Shown here piece after piece: positions 1 through 3,925 of a stretch of DNA of 5,675 nt. Position 1 is the stretch's first letter. Every line of letters begins with the position of its first letter. The notes beneath the pieces are model-generated. The model was given only the letters and a program-made list of their open reading frames with translations, did no database searches and was not told the origin of the DNA. The stretch comes from Chryseobacterium sp. (GTDB taxonomy: Bacteria > Bacteroidota > Bacteroidia > Flavobacteriales > Weeksellaceae): contig JAGNPP010000176.1 in NCBI GenBank assembly GCA_017989575.1, forward strand, positions 1-5,675, written 5' to 3'. The position numbers were made by a program, and so were the translations under genes.

Positions 1-651
1 TCCAAAGTCTTTGCAAAATGCCACAAGTTGCTCGTTGCTGCTAACTTCCAAAGAAATTTTGATGTCTCTCAGTCTTTTTTCGACGGAACTCATTCCGTTG
101 GGCTTGATGTTTAATTCTTTCAAAAGCATTGGGATTTCTTTTACCATTATTCCCTGTGAGATGTAAGAAATAAGAAGCGTGTCGTATGTTGTAAATTCAA
201 ATGCATTTTTTTCTACTCCTTTCAGATCGTAAGTCAAGTGTTTTTCATTATTATAAACAGCTTTTACGGCACGTTTTAGATCTTTCACGTCCTCTCTGGC
301 TTTTCTCACATAGGCATTGATTTGCTGTTCCCGAAAGAGTTTGTCTATAATAGATTGCTTCTTGTTGACAGAGAAAACGACGATTTTTATCTCGGGCTGT
401 ATTGTTTTGATAGCGTTTATCAATTCTTTCCCATTTTTGATGTTTTGTGCTCTATGATCCTCTTCAAAGGAAAGATCAGTAATCAATAGCTCGTAAGGAT
501 TATTTTCTGCGAGAGCCATTTTTACCCGGCTTAGTGCATCATCACAATAGCTTACAAAACTTGGATGCGGAACTCTTAGATCTTCCAATGCTTTTTGTAC
601 AGATATGTTGGAGCTTTCGTAGTCTTCAGCGATTAATATTTTCTTGAACAT
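1..651 (-). CDS. NarL/FixJ-type DNA-binding response regulator (3' end cut by window edge)
   Basis: I translated this frame from the ATG at 651; 217 codons are visible before the left edge, with no stop. The N-terminal two-thirds is a receiver domain: the acidic pair E9-D10 follows the first beta strand (KKILIAED), the phosphoacceptor is D59 in LLITDLSF, the switch Ser is S94 in VVFSVN, and the conserved Lys is K117 in AYVRKAR. Residues about 150-217 resemble a divergent LuxR/NarL-type helix-turn-helix, with YISQGIMVKEIP and a recognition-helix-like SSVEKRLRDIK. The visible end NEQLVAFCKDFG resembles the usual C-terminus of this family, so probably only a few residues are missing. It begins 11 A-rich bases after the kinase stop, so the two are one operon and the kinase is the expected phosphodonor. 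Phosphorylation should promote dimerisation and DNA binding; the target genes cannot be told from the sequence. Confidence 0.93.
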   Translation of the reverse strand, partial: MFKKILIAEDYESSNISVQKALEDLRVPHPSFVSYCDDALSRVKMALAENNPYELLITDLSFEEDHRAQNIKNGKELINAIKTIQPEIKIVVFSVNKKQSIIDKLFREQQINAYVRKAREDVKDLKRAVKAVYNNEKHLTYDLKGVEKNAFEFTTYDTLLISYISQGIMVKEIPMLLKELNIKPNGMSSVEKRLRDIKISLEVSSNEQLVAFCKDFG

Positions 652-662
652 TTGTTTTTTTT

Positions 663-2339
663 TTAGACCGGAAAAGAAATATTGATTTTCAGTAACCGGT
701 TTGTTTCGATGTCAAAAGTAATTGTTCCCTGGATAGCATTAATACGGTTTTCCGTATTTTGAAGTCCGTTTTTTTTGGAAAGTTGTTTGATGCCTATTCC
801 ATTGTCGATGTAGGCTATGTTTATGATGGATGTTTCGTCGGAAAATTTGATGAAAACTTTATCTGCTTTGCTGTGTTTTTTCATATTGGTCATCAACTCC
901 TGTAGAATGAGATAGATCTCGGTTTTCTGAAGATGATTCGTTTTTTGCCAGATTTCTTCTTCGTTTCCGGTGATGAAAATTTTTATCCGCTCAGAAGCGT
1001 AAGATCTTAGCATATTAGAAAGTTGAAGACGAAAATTCTGAGTTTCGGAAACATCAGCATTCTCATAAGATATATCCCGCGACGTTTCATAGACGTTTTC
1101 TAGATTGAATAAAAGTGCTTCTCTGTCAAGGTTTTCGGTGTTTTCCACCTGAGACAAAATCTGATAAATCCTGTTAGCAACGCGGTCGTGTACTTTTTTG
1201 GAATATTTGAGTTCTGTGTTCTTTACTCCCAAAAGTTTTTCCTGCTGATGTGTTTTTTTTCTTCTGTTGAGGTAAAGATAGAGTCCGATGATGACGACTA
1301 ACGCAAGGGATAAAAAAACATATTGGGTGATGATGTGATTTTCCTTCTCAATCCCCTCAGCTTGCGCTTTCAAAAAATCTGCTTTGTTTTTTTCGGTTTC
1401 GTAGCGGACGAGTGCGAACTGATTTTTCGCTTTGCTTCTCGCAGTTTGTATGCTGTCATTTAGTTTTTGATAAACTTTGAAATGTTGTTTTGAATGATTG
1501 GCGTCTTCCAAAGAAATTAATTTTTGAAGAGCTTCTATTTGATCGTCAGGGCTTTTAATTTCTTTTGCTACGAGAAGCATTTTTCTTGCGTAAACAAGAG
1601 CGGAATCTTTTTGATTTTCAATATAGTAATCAGCAAGGTGTGCATAGCTGGAATTGAGTCCCCAATTATCTTTCTCTTTGAGTCTTATTTTTAAAGCTTT
1701 TTTAAATTCGGGAACAGGATTATAATTTGGGTTTTGAAGAAATTTGTTTTCAGCTATGTTTGTGATAGTTCGAGCAAAATCTTTGTCATTTTTCAAAGAA
1801 TTGTCCATTAAAATTTTTTGATAAATATTTAATGCATTCTTATACTCTTTATTTTTTCTGTAAGCATTGGCTTTATTATTCAAATAGACTTTAGTATCCA
1901 AAGAATTATCTGAAAAATCTATAGCTAATTTGTAGAATTCTATAGCTTGTTTGTATTCATTAATTTTTGAGCTTGTAATCCCTAAGTTATTGTAATTGGT
2001 ACCCAGATAATGCTGATGAGAACTATCGGTTTTATTGAAATATTTTATCGCATCTAGACCGGTTTCTTGACTTCCAAAATAATCTCCTTTTTCATTTAGG
2101 ATTATAGCCGCATTTATCAAACATTTGCCAGCTCCAAAACTGTCTTTAACGCTAAGAAATGTTTCTTTTGCCTTGTAAAAGTAGAAAAATGCACTATCTA
2201 GATTTTTATGATCTCTATAATCAATTGCTTTCTCATAATACAAACTATCATTCGTGTTCATTTTCTTAATGACTGGGTCATTTTGTGAACAAGAGATTAG
2301 GATGAGAAAGACTAAGAGTAAATTGAGTTTCAGATTCAA
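663..2339 (-). CDS. TPR-containing, membrane-anchored sensor histidine kinase (HisKA_3/HATPase_c type)
   Basis: This 558-residue kinase senses a signal and phosphorylates the downstream regulator. Residues 1-17 form a lipoprotein-like signal ending in LISC, with C17 as the lipidation site. TPR-like helical repeats span about 30-270 (for example GTNYNNLG..EYKQAIEFYKLAI at 113-140). A charged, probably coiled segment (295-335) leads to one membrane span (336-357) and the cytoplasmic RRKK. The phosphoacceptor is H384 in KKVHDRVANRIYQ, a divergent HisKA_3 box in which the usual Gly is Ala. The ATPase domain shows an N-box around N485 (QELMTNMKKHSK), DNGIGI at 512-517, and GLQNTENRINAIQG at 525-538. 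The start is TTG at 2339: no ATG lies between it and the in-frame stop at 2385-2387, and the next ATG (residue 27) would delete the signal. The TPR region should lie outside the cytoplasmic membrane. The ligand is unknown. Confidence 0.93.
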   Translation of the reverse strand: MNLKLNLLLVFLILISCSQNDPVIKKMNTNDSLYYEKAIDYRDHKNLDSAFFYFYKAKETFLSVKDSFGAGKCLINAAIILNEKGDYFGSQETGLDAIKYFNKTDSSHQHYLGTNYNNLGITSSKINEYKQAIEFYKLAIDFSDNSLDTKVYLNNKANAYRKNKEYKNALNIYQKILMDNSLKNDKDFARTITNIAENKFLQNPNYNPVPEFKKALKIRLKEKDNWGLNSSYAHLADYYIENQKDSALVYARKMLLVAKEIKSPDDQIEALQKLISLEDANHSKQHFKVYQKLNDSIQTARSKAKNQFALVRYETEKNKADFLKAQAEGIEKENHIITQYVFLSLALVVIIGLYLYLNRRKKTHQQEKLLGVKNTELKYSKKVHDRVANRIYQILSQVENTENLDREALLFNLENVYETSRDISYENADVSETQNFRLQLSNMLRSYASERIKIFITGNEEEIWQKTNHLQKTEIYLILQELMTNMKKHSKADKVFIKFSDETSIINIAYIDNGIGIKQLSKKNGLQNTENRINAIQGTITFDIETNRLLKINISFPV

Positions 2340-2354
2340 AGTTTTTAGTAAAAT

Positions 2355-2388
2355 TAAAAAAAATAAGCGAAACTGCTGTTTCGCTTAT
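2355..2388 (-). terminator. Intrinsic terminator/attenuator between the small peptide gene and the kinase
   Basis: On the minus strand, arm ATAAGCGAAAC (2388-2378), loop AGCA (2377-2374) and arm GTTTCGCTTAT (2373-2363) form a perfect 11-bp hairpin. It is followed by a run of T (2362-2355). The T-tract is on the minus-strand side only, so it should stop transcripts of the 56-residue peptide gene, whose stop codon lies 10 bases before the hairpin. It ends about 16 bases before the kinase start codon. The structure is seen directly; termination and partial read-through are inferred. Confidence 0.85.
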
Positions 2389-2398
2389 CATTAATGGT

Positions 2399-2569
2399 TT
2401 ATTTTCTTGGTGGAACTTGTCCGTCATCACCGCCAGTTCCTCCAGGATTGGGATTAGGTTGTGGAGCTGATGATGTAGTTGTTGTACTTCCATCATTTCC
2501 AGAGTTTGAAGTGTTATTTGAGTTAGGATTCGAAATCAATCCCAATAAGATTAAAATTAAGTTTAGCAT
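2399..2569 (-). CDS. Small Pro/Gly/Asn/Thr-rich, probably exported peptide (56 aa)
   Basis: ATG at 2569 to TAA at 2399-2401 encodes 56 residues. Residues 1-12 are strongly hydrophobic (MLNLILILLGLI), followed by a low-complexity polar tail rich in Asn, Ser, Thr and Gly, then PQPNPNPGG, GGDD and a C-terminal QVPPRK. This is the pattern of a short exported or membrane-tethered peptide, although there is no Lys/Arg before the hydrophobic stretch and no clear signal-peptidase site. Support for it being real: reading-frame composition, a matching terminator just after the stop, and its position as the first gene upstream of a sensor kinase. I recall similar short Pro/Gly-rich predicted proteins in Chryseobacterium genomes, but assign no function. 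No strong Shine-Dalgarno site is seen. The ORFs in other frames over this stretch look like shadows. Confidence 0.7.
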   Translation of the reverse strand: MLNLILILLGLISNPNSNNTSNSGNDGSTTTTSSAPQPNPNPGGTGGDDGQVPPRK

Positions 2570-2607
2570 TGTGGTAAAAATTTAAAAATTTGACATTCAT
2601 GTTCTTC

Positions 2608-2627
2608 CTCGCAAAGCTGATTGCGAG
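2608..2627. repeat. Inverted repeat, 7-bp arms
   Basis: CTCGCAA (2608-2614) and TTGCGAG (2621-2627) are perfect inverted arms around the 6-base loop AGCTGA. No T-tract follows on either strand, so it is not a standard terminator. It lies 39-58 bases upstream of the peptide start codon, so it would be in the leader or at the promoter of that gene. It could be an operator or an RNA hairpin; the sequence alone does not decide. Confidence 0.55.
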
Positions 2628-2646
2628 CAGTAGAAACAGATTGAAA

Positions 2647-2660
2647 AAGAAGCGCTTCTT
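2647..2660. repeat. 14-bp perfect palindrome
   Basis: AAGAAGCGCTTCTT reads the same on both strands. A contiguous palindrome of this size in an intergenic region is the shape of a dimeric regulator binding site, but no regulator is known for it. On the minus strand it is followed by TTT (2646-2644), so a weak terminator is an alternative, although the loop would leave only about 5 bp of stem. Confidence 0.5.
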
Positions 2661-2666
2661 AAATTT

Positions 2667-2713
2667 TTGGGAAGTCAACCTTCAAAAACGGAAGAGAAAT
2701 TTCTGCTTCCCAA
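2667..2713. repeat. Nested inverted repeats (possible structured element)
   Basis: TTGGGAAG (2667-2674) pairs perfectly with CTTCCCAA (2706-2713). Between them a small inner hairpin, CTTC (2680-2683) with GAAG (2691-2694), can also form. This gives a stem with a nested inner stem about 47 bases long. It lies just upstream of the plus-strand promoter, so it would be transcribed only from the minus strand, if at all. Whether it is RNA structure, an operator or chance is unresolved. Confidence 0.4.
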
Positions 2714-2741
2714 GCCAGAGATTTTTCTCCGTCTTATCGGG

Positions 2742-2772
2742 TTGTTTTTTGGAGATCAGTTTTGTAACTTTG
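2742..2772 (+). promoter_or_regulatory. Bacteroidota-type promoter for the plus-strand unit
   Basis: TAACTTTG (2765-2772) fits the Bacteroidota -7 consensus TAnnTTTG exactly. TTG at 2742-2744 lies 20 bases upstream, within the accepted spacing for the -33 element. Transcription should start a few bases after 2772, giving a leader of roughly 45 bases before the ATG at 2825. The assignment rests on consensus matching only. Confidence 0.65.
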
Positions 2773-2824
2773 TGTTTGTAAAGTTTTGTTTATCACTGAT
2801 TTCTGAGGCAAAGATGCAGAAGAA

Positions 2825-2941
2825 ATGACAGCAGATGTTAGACAATTATTGGACACGGATGGACAGGTAGAAATATGGATTACGGATTTCCGTAAAATTG
2901 AGTGTCAGAAAATCATCAATTTTGCAAGAACTAAAAACTAA
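2825..2941 (+). CDS. Small ORF of unknown function upstream of the membrane protein (38 aa)
   Basis: ATG at 2825 to TAA at 2939-2941 encodes 38 residues, beginning MTADVRQLLD and ending INFARTKN. It is mixed and globular in character (one Trp, one Cys, alternating hydrophobic residues in VEIWITDF), with no signal or membrane segment. An in-frame TGA at 2804 limits the start to this ATG, which is preceded by the purine-rich GCAGAAGAA. Support: it sits about 45 bases after a good promoter and its stop is only 2 bases before the ATG of the 308-residue gene, so the two are probably translationally coupled. It matches nothing I recognise. It could be a true small protein, a leader ORF controlling the next gene, or a remnant of a longer gene. 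Confidence 0.5.
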   Translation: MTADVRQLLDTDGQVEIWITDFRKIECQKIINFARTKN

Positions 2942-2943
2942 CT

Positions 2944-3870
2944 ATGTCCAAAAAACTACTAATTCGTGAGATTTTTGAGAAGGGAAAAAGAGAATCGGGG
3001 AGAGACAGCAAGAGCGGAATTGCAATGTATCTTAGCCTTTATTTTTATGATGAATGGAAATTTGAAATATCAGAAAGAACTTTTGTAAGATATTACGATG
3101 CTTTTCTGATAGATAATGACGATAAAAATATTGATACCCAAACGCTGGATAAACTCAGTCAATATCTGGAATTTAATGATTACAAAGACTTCTGCAACAC
3201 AGCGACTTTGACGAGAGAAAACCCGGATTCGTCTTTTACAAGTGTGAAAGTTAGCATTGATGATGAATCCGATTCAGATAAAAAGCATCCAAATATTACG
3301 GTTAATATTACAACGAATCCTATTCTCAAACTTCAAGAATTTTTCGCAAAGCAAAGCAGTTTTGGAATTATTGGGATATTGATTTTCGGTGGTTTTTTGA
3401 CGAATAATTATTTGAAAAAAGAAGAAACTCCGGTTGCTAAATTCGCAGAGATAAATGATTCTGTTGTAAGTAATGACAATGTTTCCAAAGAAAATTCAAA
3501 TGTTCCAGAGATTAAAATTGTTCCAGTTGAAAGAATTGTGAACAAAGAAGAAGATAAGGAGGAAAAAATGCAATGTATGTTTTGGACTGGTAAAGAATAT
3601 ATCCCAGCGAATTGCAGTGAGACGGCGAATGGTTTGATTGCCCTTGATATGAAATTGGTCAATAATTTCAAAAAAATCACAATGCCAGACACCATTACTT
3701 CAATTAAGAATGTCTGGTATTCCAAACACCAAAATGTGGTGGAATTTTTCACTGCAGATGGAAAAAATCCGGATAATGGAAAAGCATTAAACGAACTATC
3801 ACAAGGAATGTTTGATAAGTATATATTAGGAAATTATAACAAAAAAAACTCCACCGAAGCAGAGTTTTAA
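2944..3870 (+). CDS. Single-pass membrane protein with conserved-looking N- and C-terminal domains, function unknown
   Basis: 308 residues from ATG at 2944. Residues 1-85 form a compact N-terminal domain (LIREIFEKGKRESGR, SGIAMYLSLYF, SERTFVRYYDAF, LDKLSQYLEFNDYKDF). I recognise this arrangement from uncharacterised Flavobacteriia proteins; the helical, basic pattern could be a nucleic-acid-binding or helix-turn-helix-like fold, but that is inference. A polar linker (86-125) leads to one membrane span at about 138-153 (SSFGIIGILIFGGFL), a Glu/Lys/Asn-rich linker (158-208), and a C-terminal domain (209-295) with CMFWTGKEYIPANC, ALDMKLVNNFKKI and NVWYSKHQNVVEFF. C211 and C224 could form a disulfide. 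With no cleavable signal, the N-terminus is probably cytoplasmic and the C-terminal domain periplasmic, as in one-component transmembrane regulators. It probably follows the 38-residue ORF in one transcript and converges on argS. Its last codons overlap the argS terminator. Confidence 0.85.
   Translation: MSKKLLIREIFEKGKRESGRDSKSGIAMYLSLYFYDEWKFEISERTFVRYYDAFLIDNDDKNIDTQTLDKLSQYLEFNDYKDFCNTATLTRENPDSSFTSVKVSIDDESDSDKKHPNITVNITTNPILKLQEFFAKQSSFGIIGILIFGGFLTNNYLKKEETPVAKFAEINDSVVSNDNVSKENSNVPEIKIVPVERIVNKEEDKEEKMQCMFWTGKEYIPANCSETANGLIALDMKLVNNFKKITMPDTITSIKNVWYSKHQNVVEFFTADGKNPDNGKALNELSQGMFDKYILGNYNKKNSTEAEF
3841..3868 (-). terminator. argS intrinsic terminator with UUCG tetraloop, inside the convergent gene's 3' end
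   Basis: On the minus strand, AAAACTC (3868-3862) pairs with GAGTTTT (3851-3845). Inside, TGC (3861-3859) faces GTG (3854-3852), giving two G-U wobble pairs and a C-G pair that closes a TTCG loop (3858-3855). T continues to 3841, so eight T in a row (3848-3841) end the element. This is a strong terminator shape for argS, whose stop lies 55 bases before it. On the plus strand the wobble pairs become A/C mismatches, so it should be weaker in that direction. Confidence 0.8.
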
Positions 3871-3890
3871 TATTATTTATTTAATTGTAA

Positions 3891-3925
3891 GCCAATTGCC
3901 AAAAGCTAATAGCCATCAGCAACTT
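3891..3925. repeat. Degenerate heptamer tandem array in the argS 3' untranslated region
   Basis: Five consecutive 7-base units read GCCAATT, GCCAAAA, GCTAATA, GCCATCA and GCAACTT on the plus strand. Each begins with GC followed by C, T or A, then an A/T-rich remainder. The last unit overlaps the argS stop codon. It lies between the argS stop and its terminator. I recall similar imperfect GCCAAAA/GCTAATA-like strings between genes in Flavobacteriia, but no function is known to me. Confidence 0.5.

Larger units (their letters stand above)
2570..2824. other. Divergent intergenic region with inverted repeats
   Basis: These 255 bases separate the minus-strand peptide gene from the plus-strand small ORF. 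A plus-strand reading frame across 2590-2781 opens only from TTG and gives a Lys/Phe-rich, unconvincing sequence, so I do not call a gene. The left part is rich in dyad symmetry (listed separately); the right part holds the plus-strand promoter. No convincing TTG-N19-TAnnTTTG promoter for the minus-strand peptide gene was found; the nearest candidate, CAGCTTTG at 2619-2612, lacks a matching upstream element. Confidence 0.6.

Noticed and set aside
655..664. Run of ten T (A on the coding strand) at the kinase/regulator junction, as a possible slippage site
   Set aside because: The kinase stop codon is at the very start of the run on the coding strand, so slippage there would not extend the kinase; an A-rich spacer is normal before Flavobacteriia start codons.
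2278..2496. Minus-strand 72-codon reading frame overlapping the kinase start and the peptide gene
   Set aside because: It lies out of frame across the terminator hairpin and most of the peptide gene, and its composition is unconvincing; it looks like a shadow.
2394..2585. Plus-strand 63-codon reading frame opposite the peptide gene
   Set aside because: Antisense to the 56-residue peptide; its Gly/Pro/Val runs are the complement of the peptide's low-complexity codons.
2612..2619. CAGCTTTG on the minus strand as a -7 promoter element for the peptide gene
   Set aside because: One mismatch to TAnnTTTG and no TTG-type -33 element at the right distance upstream.
2590..2781. Plus-strand 63-codon reading frame in the intergenic region
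   Set aside because: It needs a TTG start, spans the inverted repeats and the promoter, and gives a Lys/Phe-rich sequence with no recognisable domain.
3408..3752. Minus-strand 114-codon frame opposite the 308-residue gene
   Set aside because: Antisense to a better-supported plus-strand gene with its own promoter and a coherent domain layout.
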